From JAPULR01 sp965238215 (GTDB taxonomy: Bacteria > Chloroflexota > Dehalococcoidia > Lucifugimonadales > GCA-2712585), in contig OZ250180.1 in NCBI GenBank assembly GCA_965238215.1, forward strand, positions 1,674,001-1,738,000: a stretch of DNA of 64,000 nt. The letters are read 5' to 3'. Made by a program: the position numbers and the translations under genes. Under the pieces are notes generated by a model, which saw only the letters and a program-made list of their open reading frames with translations, ran no database searches and was not told the DNA's origin. Below, piece by piece: positions 8,088 to 15,966 of the stretch; position 1 is the first letter of the stretch; each line of letters opens with the position of its first letter.

Positions 8088-10571
8088 CTATTCTGTCCGG
8101 TCTGTGACTCTAAATTCGAACGGTTTCTCACATTTGGCACAAACAGGCTTGGAGAACTCCCGCGGCCTCTTGAACCGATTCCTGCTGCAATCTGAACAAA
8201 CGAAGAGATTACGGAAGAATCGATATTCCTTCCATCTTGCCAGTTCGTCACCGCTCGAAACCGACCTGTACGGGTTGTCGGAGAAGTGGCTGGCAAAGTT
8301 TTCGACGACCCCCCTTTGCAGGCTACTAAGGAATGGATTAGATATCCCGGGAACCTTAGGTGGAACGAGGCTGTGGGATTTCAAAAACCGAATCAATGCG
8401 GTCGCTAATTCGCTTCGGTCGTACTGATACGGTCTGTCTATCGGCCGAATTGCAACTTCAACGCCAAATTCTCGACAAATCTTGAGTAACCATTCTTCCT
8501 GGGACTTTCGCATTTCTTCGCCGACAGGCTCTCCGTCATCGAGTTTGCGTTGAATGACTTCATCAGGTGTTCGGTGGTCGCTAAAGACCGGTCCAAATGA
8601 AGAGTCAATGTGCGTGATCCTACGAAACAACCATGAGGCCGCCGGGAGATGGTCTTGTAGCAGATAGAAAAATTGTTCGTCGTGAGTGACCAATACGATC
8701 TGAAAGCCCTGGAATTCCTCAGCTAAAGTTGATGCGATAGTCTTGCGGTGGTCGGCATCGTATGACGTTACCACGTCGTCAAGTACGATGATTGGAGCTC
8801 CTAAATTGAATTTACGAATTGCTGCAAGGCGCAACGACAACGCAACGGTATGGATTTGCGAGTCGCTGAGGTAGCCACTCGGCGCGACACTCTTCCGGTT
8901 ATCCGAGTAGTCCACTACAAGGCTAACCTGTTGTTGGTTCGCAGCGTTCCCCTCTGCCAGTTGAAGCCGGACTAAAGATGGCTCATCTTTGGGGACCCCT
9001 TGAATCTTCTTGTACAATGTATCTACATCGTGCTCAAGCTTGGAGAGAAGTCCCTTGTTGTGCTCATTGATAGCAGTTTCAATACCATTGGCCTGTTTGA
9101 CCAGGTTTGTGAGCAGTTTTTGTAATTCCTCTTTTGTACGGTAGATTCGGGTCAAGTCCTTCTGGACCTGAATCAGTTGATCCGCAATATTTTTGGCTTT
9201 GGCATAGGTATTCTCTCCTTGCTGGCTTACCAAGCGTTCTCTCGCATTGGTCAAGGATTCTCGGATGGATGCCATCGCCTGAAGTAGAAATCTACTGTTT
9301 GGTAAGGGAACGGCAGGTCCCCACGACTTCAACTCAGCTAGATAGACGGAGACGGGGTCAACGTCTCCCTCAAAATTGGCATCTGCTAACCCAGTAGACA
9401 GCCTCTCCAATGTGGTTCTGAGTGTCTGACTATTTTGAGATAGCTGCTGTTTGGCTGTGCGGAGCGCGGATTCAGCCTCCCTGTAGGCCGTTAGCATAGC
9501 TAGTTTTGCGTTGATATTTATTCGAACCGCATCACGTGAGCCGTGAGGCGTCGATCCGAAATCTGTGTCACACACTGGACAAGAATTAAGGTCGTGGTCC
9601 TCCATCTCGAACAGGGAGTGGGCTTGGCTCCACAGGTCGTTGAAGACTGACTGGCTCGCCCGATCACGCTCGTTTGATTCCCATTCAACGGCGAGGGTAT
9701 GGTCAGAAGCTGAACGTTCAAATGTGGCGACGAGGCCTGACTGTTCTTCGTTACCGTCGGCCACCGGCATTGAGAGGGTATCAATTTGCCCGATCAACGT
9801 TCTGAGCGCCGAAAGGCCGATGCGTTTTTCTTCTTCGTCCTTTCGTTTAGCTAAGACAATGTAGGCTGGGTCTGACTCAGAAATGTACACAAACCCCATT
9901 GATGGATCCAGCTTTGACAAGACGTGGGTGTTGAACCAATCACATATAGCTGGTTCACTCCAAGTGGAGACTACGTTTGAAGTCACTCGCTGGAGATCGC
10001 GAAGGCGTTCGTTGCTTTCAGTTTTCGAAGAGGCTCTCGCTTTGACGTTCCGCTGTAGATTTCGCAGGTTCCTTTGTATGGCCCAAAGCGGTTCGAGAGA
10101 GAACCATGAAGTAATTTCCCGGTACCGCGTTTCAGCAGTTGCCTCAACAAACCCGCGTAATTCATAACCGTGGATTACGAAGGGCACTTTAGTGGCGGAC
10201 AGCACAAGCCCAGCCGCTTCCGGTACTGGTTTCCCACTAGCTATGCGGCGTGTATCACCAAGCTTGTTAGCACCTTGCCTGAAATTGAAAACGACCTGGG
10301 GAGTGACTCCGTATTCGCACGCTTTGACATGTTCCAAAGCAGCAGGTCCGGTTTGAGACTGACTCGCTCGCAAACCTAGGCGTTGTAGCGTAGCATCTTC
10401 TGAGAAGAAATACTCAAAGGCATCCACCAAACTTGATTTTCCTTTGGCATTCGGGGCGAAAATCGCAAGGCTCATAGGCCGGTTTCCGTTACGAAGAGAA
10501 AACGTTTGCTGTTGGAGGTATGCCCGAAATCCCTGCAATTCAAAGGAATCAATGGTTATCTGCGTGGTCAT
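8088..10571 (-). CDS. SMC/Rad50-like ATPase with zinc-hook motif and C-terminal zinc ribbon
   Basis: 827-residue ABC-type ATPase. Walker A is APNAKGKS (39-46), unusual in lacking the second glycine of GxNGxGKS. A CPVC motif (331-334) lies in the helical insertion, as in a Rad50 zinc hook. Coiled coil runs over about 360-525. The signature YLSDSQ (568-573), Walker B PIIVLDD (593-599) and H-loop His630 are all present. About 190 residues follow the ATPase, ending in a Cys4 ribbon (C792, C795, C811, C814). No nuclease motif is recognisable. The gene overlaps its 66-residue upstream partner by one base. Solitary ATPases of this kind are often anti-phage or DNA-end sensors; here that is inference from architecture and island location. 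Confidence 0.85.
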   Translation of the reverse strand: MTTQITIDSFELQGFRAYLQQQTFSLRNGNRPMSLAIFAPNAKGKSSLVDAFEYFFSEDATLQRLGLRASQSQTGPAALEHVKACEYGVTPQVVFNFRQGANKLGDTRRIASGKPVPEAAGLVLSATKVPFVIHGYELRGFVEATAETRYREITSWFSLEPLWAIQRNLRNLQRNVKARASSKTESNERLRDLQRVTSNVVSTWSEPAICDWFNTHVLSKLDPSMGFVYISESDPAYIVLAKRKDEEEKRIGLSALRTLIGQIDTLSMPVADGNEEQSGLVATFERSASDHTLAVEWESNERDRASQSVFNDLWSQAHSLFEMEDHDLNSCPVCDTDFGSTPHGSRDAVRININAKLAMLTAYREAESALRTAKQQLSQNSQTLRTTLERLSTGLADANFEGDVDPVSVYLAELKSWGPAVPLPNSRFLLQAMASIRESLTNARERLVSQQGENTYAKAKNIADQLIQVQKDLTRIYRTKEELQKLLTNLVKQANGIETAINEHNKGLLSKLEHDVDTLYKKIQGVPKDEPSLVRLQLAEGNAANQQQVSLVVDYSDNRKSVAPSGYLSDSQIHTVALSLRLAAIRKFNLGAPIIVLDDVVTSYDADHRKTIASTLAEEFQGFQIVLVTHDEQFFYLLQDHLPAASWLFRRITHIDSSFGPVFSDHRTPDEVIQRKLDDGEPVGEEMRKSQEEWLLKICREFGVEVAIRPIDRPYQYDRSELATALIRFLKSHSLVPPKVPGISNPFLSSLQRGVVENFASHFSDNPYRSVSSGDELARWKEYRFFRNLFVCSDCSRNRFKRPREFSKPVCAKCEKPFEFRVTDRTE

Positions 10572-10771
10572 TAGGTGTTTAGCTCCCCTCGTTCAAGGGC
10601 GAGTTTCTCGACAGCGTCCGTTGCGTCATCGGCTGCAGTATTGGCCGCGTCGATTTTCAAGATGTGCTCGGCAAGAATTTCAACTAGGGTCTGGTCTGCT
10701 ATAGGGTTGTCGTGGAGGGATCTCACGATCTTCGTGATGAGATTGTCGTTGGTAACGGTTTCATCGACCAT
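10571..10771 (-). CDS. Small acidic helical protein, partner of the SMC-like ATPase
   Basis: 66 residues, mostly predicted helix (LITKIVRSLHDNPIADQTLV, then EILAEHILKIDAANTAADDA), acidic, no cysteines or membrane segment. Its TAA overlaps the ATPase ATG by one base (TAATG), strongly suggesting translational coupling and a shared function. The start at 10771 has GAGG about ten bases upstream. I do not recognise a family. A regulatory subunit or antitoxin-like partner of the ATPase is possible but unproven. Confidence 0.65.
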   Translation of the reverse strand: MVDETVTNDNLITKIVRSLHDNPIADQTLVEILAEHILKIDAANTAADDATDAVEKLALERGELNT

Positions 10772-10860
10772 TTTTGTGTTCCTCTGATGGCACTCCTAGT
10801 TTCATAGACCATCATAACTCTTGTCTAAGCCCGAATCCACCGAACGAGTGGGTGTAAGAT

Positions 10861-11146
10861 GCCTCCTGAAAAGGTGAAAAGGTGCTCCTCTGAATCTGGG
10901 ATAATGGTTTTGGACCACAGAACCAACCCAACAACAAGGAGCACCCAACAGATGCTACCACGCAACCATCCTGACCGTATCCGAATCGCCTTCGACAACC
11001 ACCGCCTCGTGGCCAATGCCGGCCTGCTCCTGCCGGCCACGCTCGCCCAGTATCTCGGCCTGCCCGAACTCGTCGACATCCACCTCGACCTCGGCGATGC
11101 CCCGGGCCGGGCGAACACGGGCGACAAGATGATGACGCTGGTCGCT
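10861..11146 (+). pseudogene. IS1380-family element remnant (left end and transposase N-terminus)
   Basis: The frame beginning at ATG 10951 reads FDNHRLVANAGLLLPATLAQ and later LGDAPGRANTGDKMMTLV, the conserved start of IS1380-family transposases. The sequence in front (CCTCCTGAAAAGGTGAAAAG from 10861) resembles an IS1380 terminal repeat. The transposase stops matching after about 65 residues, and the reading frame runs straight into a copy of the comM 3' end at about 11146. The catalytic DDE domain and right end are gone, so this is a dead fragment. Confidence 0.8.
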
Positions 11147-11273
11147 CAGCGCGCGTGGCTTTCATCGGGTGCTCAAGCTTTCCCGGACCATAGGGGACCT
11201 GGCGGGTTCCGACTCCATAGAAGTGCAGCACCTGGCGGAAGCGTTGCAGTATCGGCCTAGGTGGGCGGTGTAG
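11146..11273 (+). repeat. comM 3' end, copy 2 (coding frame preserved)
   Basis: About 128 bases matching the comM 3' end from CTCAGCGCGCG through the stop codon. In the comM frame it still encodes LSARGFHRVLKLSRTIGDLA followed by the rest through RPRWAV and a TAG; the only residue change I see is Ala to Gly in SRTIxDLA, while many third positions differ. That pattern indicates a comM 3' end from a related lineage that was under selection until recently. Confidence 0.85.
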
Positions 11274-11621
11274 GGGACGGGAGCCGCAGTCGTTCCTCTC
11301 GCGCTTTGTTGCCCGTTGGCCATTGAAAGCGAACAGGCCCGGGTGATCGTGATCCATCCCTCTTGGGTGGACCCTTGGGAATACCGCCATTGGAACTTGA
11401 CCGGATGAGCCTTTGACAAATTGAAGCAATGACGAATAATTGCCCGGCCATATGACCGCACGTCCTTCCACTGTTTCTCGACGCTCTATCTGGTCGCCCC
11501 AGTCGTATGGGTTAAGCAATTGTCGATTCGCCCTAACATTTCCCTAGTGGAAATGGGGTATGTCCGGCCTCAGTGAATCGCAGAAATAAACCGGGCAGTA
11601 CGAATGGCCACCCTTGCGGCA
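11274..11621. other. Intergenic stretch after comM copy 2
   Basis: The first ~60 bases (GGGAGCCGCAGTCG onward) resemble a decayed comM tail. The rest shows no convincing gene, RNA or terminator. Confidence 0.4.
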
Positions 11622-13352
11622 CTAGGAAGAAGGGGCGACCTGCACTGTAATAATATCTATGTCGTGGTATTTATGGTGCTGCACCGAAGATGCGTAATGG
11701 CGCAAGAGGCGGAAGGAAATTTCGCCCTCGTCCAGTTTTTCAGGCTGCTCGTTCAAATAGGCCAGCTTGTCCTCCAGATTCCCACCTTCAGTTGTCACTA
11801 CAAATTCCATCTCAATGACGGCGTCTGAGCGACGGACAGCAACAATGAGGCGTTTCCCCGCATCTTCTTCCGGCTTCTCATCCTGCGACAGCAAGCTCGA
11901 CAGAGTTTCCTCCCCCGCCGACCTTAGCCGGTTTATTGATGCCTCGTTCCAGCCGGAGCTAGTAGCGAATCCCTGGAGGAAGGAGTCAATTTGGGGTAAC
12001 GACGACAGGCTCATCGCCACATTCAACCGCCTGCGACGTCTGGAAGTGAACTCCATCAGCAGAGTGAGCGAAATTACGCAAACCGAGCCGGTTGTCATGC
12101 CGTTGCTGAGCAGAGTCCCCAGAGTGCCCGTCAACAGATCGGGCAGAATCGCCTGGTTCTGAAACCCTATGCCTATCCAGAGAGACACTCCTATTACTGC
12201 GGCTTTTCGCCCGTCTACTCCGTCCCTGAAAACGGTCCTCATCCCCTGCACAAAGAGGAGCGACAGCATAAAGATAATGAATGCCACCAAGACGGGGCGT
12301 GGAGTGGCTACAACCAGCGCTAGTAGCTTCGGAGATAGCGCTACCACTAACAGAATCAAGCCTCCATAGATCCCTATGCGGCGCGCTGCGACACCGGTGA
12401 GCACGACCCGCGCGGAATTGGACGGTCCTATCATAGTGGGAAGCGTGCCCAGGGTGGCGGCCAGAAGATTGGTCAATGCCAGCAGGTGGTGTGCCCCTTG
12501 CACTACTCGGAAGTCGGTGGCCCGGGGTCTGCGCCAGGCCACCTGCTGAATTACTACGGTATCGCTGATCGAATTGATGGTGGTTGCCATGATTACTATT
12601 ACGAATCCCGGTAAAATCCCCCAGAAGGTCGCGCCAAAGCTCAAGTCGAATCCCGGCCAGGTAAAACTTGGAATACCAATCCAGGAAGCTTCCATGACGT
12701 GCCGCCAGTCATATGCGCCGAACGGGGCCGCTATAATGCAGCCTACAATGATCCCGACGACTGGGGCCCATTGCTGCAACTTAGGCGACGCGAACAGCCT
12801 CAGCGCCATCAGGATGGATAAAGTTGTTCCTGCAAGGATGGGCGCTGCCATCGAGGGAGCGCCTTCCGGCAAATCAGAAAGGCTGCTGAGTACGACGGTT
12901 ATTATCGTTGAAGCCAGCAACATGAGGACCGTTCCAGCGACCATCGGGCTGATGACACGCCGCAGCCAGGAGAGCCGGGAGATGAACACAAACTGTATCA
13001 ACGATGAAACGACGATCAGGCTCGACAGCAACGCCGGACCTCCGGCCAACAGCGCTGAGATACAGATGGCGATGTAGGCGGATCCAGAAACTACGCTGAT
13101 GGAATATCCCGACCCAAATCTCCAGAGGCGAAAGGGCTGCAAGATACGGCCTATTCCACAGACTACGAGGGACGCAAAGAATATCCAGGACAGGTAACCC
13201 TGGGATTGTCCGCCCGCCACAGCGATGATCGACGCCGCGGCAGCCATTCCTGCCATGGCGGCCATGACATTCTGGAATCCGTGAGCCGCAGATGCCGGAT
13301 GGCTTGGCCGCTCATCCGGTTGGTAGAGAATGTCTTTGTTTACCTGCGCCAT
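11622..13352 (-). CDS. NCS2-type nucleobase permease with C-terminal GHKL-like domain
   Basis: 576 residues. Roughly residues 25-430 are a multi-spanning permease of the uracil/xanthine (NCS2, SLC23-like) family, with about 12-14 hydrophobic segments including GFVIVIMATTINSISDTVVI and TMIGPSNSARVVLTGVAARR. After a basic stretch (TSRRRRRL) a soluble domain of about 130 residues begins (LPQIDSFLQGFATSSGWNEA) with NRLRSAGEETLSSLL, resembling the N-box helix of GHKL/anti-sigma-type ATPases (ExxxN replaced by ExxLS). This could couple transport to a cytoplasmic signal. Substrate is unknown. The gene sits alone between two comM repeat copies. Confidence 0.8.
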   Translation of the reverse strand: MAQVNKDILYQPDERPSHPASAAHGFQNVMAAMAGMAAAASIIAVAGGQSQGYLSWIFFASLVVCGIGRILQPFRLWRFGSGYSISVVSGSAYIAICISALLAGGPALLSSLIVVSSLIQFVFISRLSWLRRVISPMVAGTVLMLLASTIITVVLSSLSDLPEGAPSMAAPILAGTTLSILMALRLFASPKLQQWAPVVGIIVGCIIAAPFGAYDWRHVMEASWIGIPSFTWPGFDLSFGATFWGILPGFVIVIMATTINSISDTVVIQQVAWRRPRATDFRVVQGAHHLLALTNLLAATLGTLPTMIGPSNSARVVLTGVAARRIGIYGGLILLVVALSPKLLALVVATPRPVLVAFIIFMLSLLFVQGMRTVFRDGVDGRKAAVIGVSLWIGIGFQNQAILPDLLTGTLGTLLSNGMTTGSVCVISLTLLMEFTSRRRRRLNVAMSLSSLPQIDSFLQGFATSSGWNEASINRLRSAGEETLSSLLSQDEKPEEDAGKRLIVAVRRSDAVIEMEFVVTTEGGNLEDKLAYLNEQPEKLDEGEISFRLLRHYASSVQHHKYHDIDIITVQVAPSS

Positions 13353-13698
13353 CCGGAATTCTCGTTCGCCGTCTAGTTGATCCTATTAGACCAGGAATTC
13401 AACGACGGTTCAAGGTGGTATGTTTGGCGATGCGCGGAGGACGGACGCCGCTCCGCATCGGAAGGTCTTGCCTGTTCGTTCCGCCGCCTCCGGACTGCAC
13501 CAGCAGGGCCTGGAGATGATGACGGCTGTGATCCCGCGACTCCCTGCTGCCATACAGCCAACGCACCTATGAGGTCGTCATAGGAATCAGCTCTTCATCC
13601 GGACCGCAGCGACCCCCTTTATATCCGGCCCTTCGCCTGATGCTTGATCACGGACGGGTACGCTTGCGCCAGCATCGTCAGAGTGAGCGTCTCGGTGG
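13353..13698. other. Gene-free stretch upstream of the permease
   Basis: No supported gene. A perfect hairpin CCTATGA-GGTCG-TCATAGG lies at 13566-13584. The minus strand at about 13620-13705 reads as a possible protein C-terminus (MLAQAYPSVIKHQAKGRI then stop), perhaps a fragment of a lost gene. Confidence 0.35.
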
Positions 13699-13872
13699 GC
13701 AACGCGCGCGCAGGCCCTTTCATCGGGTGCTCAAGCCCTCCCACACGATAGGGGACCTGGCGGGTTCCGACTCCCTAGAAGTCACCTGGCGGAGGCGCTC
13801 CAGTACAGCCCCCACTAGGCGGTGCAGGCTCTGTGACCTGCAGCCACCCAACACGCCTCGTTACCTTTGCGC
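13699..13872 (+). repeat. comM 3' end plus tail, copy 3 (decayed)
   Basis: Matches comM from GCGCGCG through the former stop and into the tail. The translation PFHRVLKPSHTIGDLAGSDS is recognisable, but a 4-base deletion after the glutamate codon shifts the frame and a TAG interrupts the RPRWAV segment. Clearly more eroded than copy 2. The tail is cut at about 13872 where another repeat begins. Confidence 0.75.
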
Positions 13873-13923
13873 CTGCTGGACAATTGCGATGAAGAGTTGA
13901 GGTTCTCGTGGGCTGCGGAATTG
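13871..13923 (+). repeat. 53-bp direct repeat A, left copy
   Basis: Pairs with 17303-17355 at about 81% identity by eye, including the identical core AGTTGAGGTTCTCGTGGG. The two copies bracket the MazG-like/HMUDK-like gene cluster in the same orientation. Confidence 0.75.
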
Positions 13924-13929
13924 CGCAAC

Positions 13930-13977
13930 ACTTGATACGAGTTTTGCCTGAGGCTATCGGGCTGAAGTGAGCTAAAT
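13930..13977 (+). repeat. Imperfect inverted repeat B, left copy
   Basis: Contains ACTTGAT, GAGGCTATCG and AGCTAAAT in order; the reverse complement of 17245-17295 carries the same blocks. The next bases (13982-14009) resemble an insertion-sequence end when read on the minus strand (CTGAAGTGGACCCGAAAATA). Confidence 0.6.
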
Positions 13978-14030
13978 GCGAAATAGTGTCTATTTTCGGG
14001 TCCACTTCAGTTGGAGATGCAATTGTCTTC

Positions 14031-14059
14031 TTTGTAAGCTAATATGTAGTTAGTATTAT
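14031..14059 (+). promoter_or_regulatory. Possible promoter for the MazG-like gene
   Basis: TTTGTA (14031-14036), 17 bases, TATTAT (14054-14059), in an A+T-rich stretch about 70 bases before the start codon. Confidence 0.4.
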
Positions 14060-14128
14060 ATCGCCCACATTGGTAGTCGCTTACCGACATTGCGATTGGG
14101 AAATCTTGATGGCGAGGAGGTGCGAGAG

Positions 14129-15043
14129 GTGGAGCTTAATGAGTATCAGCGCTGTGCCAGTCACACGGATCAACAGCCCCATACAGTGTCTTTTGAGGAT
14201 AAGCCTCGTAGCATTCTCGTTCCGTTGCTCGGCCTTGCGGGAGAAGTTGGGGAACTGCTCGGTGAGCACAAGAAATGGCTTAGGGATGGCGATTCATACA
14301 AACTGTTCCCTGATCGAGTGAAGGAAGAACTTGGCGATCTGCTCTGGTATTTGTCTAACGTAGCAACGAAACATGGGCTGATGTTGGATGACATCGCTAC
14401 CTATAACCTTACCAAGACACAGAGGCGATGGAAGTCAAGCAATATCTCAGTAAGCCCACCGAGGCTGCTCGATGAGGACTTCCCGGAGGCGGAACAACTT
14501 CCACGTCAATTGGTTGTGTCAATCAATTCGGACGGCGATTCTAAATCTATCACTCACATAAATGGCAAGCGATTTGGAGATTATCTGAGCGATAATCGGT
14601 ATGAAGATGATGGCTACCGATTCCATGACATATTCCACCTGTCGTATGCCGCCATCCTTGGTTGGTCGCCTACCGTACGGGCTTTACTCCGCTGCAAGAG
14701 GAAGAGTGATCCTCGGGTTGATGAGGTGGAGGATGGGGGAAGAGCCATGGTAATAGAGGAAGGAATATCCGCCATGGTGTTTAGCTACGCTGAACGGAGA
14801 AATTTTCTTGAAGGCGTCGAGGGAATCAACTACGAATTGCTTAGAAACATCAAGGAGATGACCGCGCACCTAGAGGTAAGTTGCCGTACCGAAGGGGACT
14901 GGGAGCAAGCGATAATGACGAGCTTTGGCGTCTGGCGGCAGGTTAGGGCAAGCGGCAAGGGAAATATCCGCGCCGACCTGAAGAAGGGTACAATCGAGTT
15001 AGATTCTGAGGCGAAATCCCTCCGGTGGAGTAATACACCATAG
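14129..15043 (+). CDS. MazG-like nucleotide pyrophosphohydrolase with C-terminal helical domain
   Basis: 304 residues from the GTG at 14129, chosen because AGGAGG sits eight bases upstream and the family N-terminus (ELNEYQ) follows. The N-terminal ~110 residues are a MazG-type NTP pyrophosphohydrolase: LAGEVGELLGEHKKW supplies the ExxE pair and VKEELGDLLWYL the ExxD pair of the metal site. After a linker, a second domain (FHDIFHLSYAAILGWSPTVR, RKSDPRVDEVEDGGRAMVIE) is conserved in a subset of MazG-like proteins and probably sets specificity. It would hydrolyse a normal or modified dNTP to the monophosphate. The neighbours are nucleotide-modification genes on the opposite strand. Confidence 0.85.
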   Translation: MELNEYQRCASHTDQQPHTVSFEDKPRSILVPLLGLAGEVGELLGEHKKWLRDGDSYKLFPDRVKEELGDLLWYLSNVATKHGLMLDDIATYNLTKTQRRWKSSNISVSPPRLLDEDFPEAEQLPRQLVVSINSDGDSKSITHINGKRFGDYLSDNRYEDDGYRFHDIFHLSYAAILGWSPTVRALLRCKRKSDPRVDEVEDGGRAMVIEEGISAMVFSYAERRNFLEGVEGINYELLRNIKEMTAHLEVSCRTEGDWEQAIMTSFGVWRQVRASGKGNIRADLKKGTIELDSEAKSLRWSNTP

Positions 15044-15115
15044 TTGCCTTAACCTCGATCTCCCAATTGACGGTTCCTCGTTCCCTAGGTGGTGCCCTTT
15101 CCTTGATGCTTTGCA

Positions 15116-15966
15116 CTACCCCCCCTTTTTCTTGATCTGAAGAATGAATAATGCAGACGCAGAAGCCCCCATAAATGCTGTAGCCGCCCCAGCGAAACTT
15201 AGCGTGAATAGAAGAACTATCCATCCCCAACCTGTCACCCAACTAGGAACGGATGCTTCGGGGGTGTTACGCAGGCTCAAGATTATGGACAAGGCCGCTC
15301 CTAGGATAGTCACAGCCACCAGGAAGATTCCAAACATGATAAGTGGTTGAAGATGTTCCCGAAGATTCTCTGTCTCGGACTTTAACTTCTCTTCTAGTCG
15401 ATTAGCTTGGTCTTTTTGATTGTCTTCAACTCGGGTCACGTAGGTCCAACTTGGTTCTTTTTGGTTCTGTAAATCGCGTTTTATTCGCTTCCAAGAATCA
15501 CCTCTTTTCTGCCCTGTGACACATCCGGTGACTTGATGGAGTTCGAATGTAACCAGGCCATCACCCGGTGAAAGACGAATTGGCTCGTTTCCTAAATTGG
15601 CCACCCGTATGTACAAGCGCTCGTCCTCTTTGCCCTTTCCGTATAGCGGGTCCACCTGAATGCCCATTAACCCCGTCAAACCCTGTAGGGCGTACTTAAG
15701 TCGGATTCCAATCTTACCAACCAGGTCCGGAGGTATGTCCAACCGCTCCAAAGTGGAAAGGATTGCGATTTTGCCAGGAGCGATGGTGATATAACTCTCC
15801 CTAAAGCTGTTTGTGGGATCGTAGAATTTGCCATCGCTAACAGCCCATCATCCGCGATTCTGAGTACGTAGGAGGCTTCTTTGATTTGGGATGGATCCTA
15901 CGATCCCTTCTTAAAAATTTCCGCGTTCTTAAGCCGACTTAGGATAGCTTGACCGCTGAGAATTAC
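15116..15966 (-). pseudogene. Broken dCTP-deaminase/dUTPase-like gene with C-terminal membrane segments
   Basis: The intact downstream frame (15751 to 15116) reads IPPDLVGKIGIRLKYALQGL, GIQVDPLYG, RVANLGNEPIRLSPGD: the dUTPase/dCTP-deaminase fold. Then come a coiled linker and two membrane helices (PLIMFGIFLVAVTILGAALS; VTGWGWIVLLFTLSFAGAAT). The missing N-terminus lies upstream but is damaged: the family start MILS is VILS with GTA at 15964-15966, a TAG sits at 15898-15900 where GSW is expected (TGG to TAG), and a frameshift occurs at about 15835-15850. It overlaps the end of the HMUDK-like gene. Membrane attachment of such a domain is uncommon. Confidence 0.75.

Noticed and set aside
8088..10571. 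Assignment of the ATPase as RloC anticodon nuclease
   Set aside because: It has a hook-like CxxC but I cannot find the anticodon-nuclease residues, and the C-terminus is a zinc ribbon instead.
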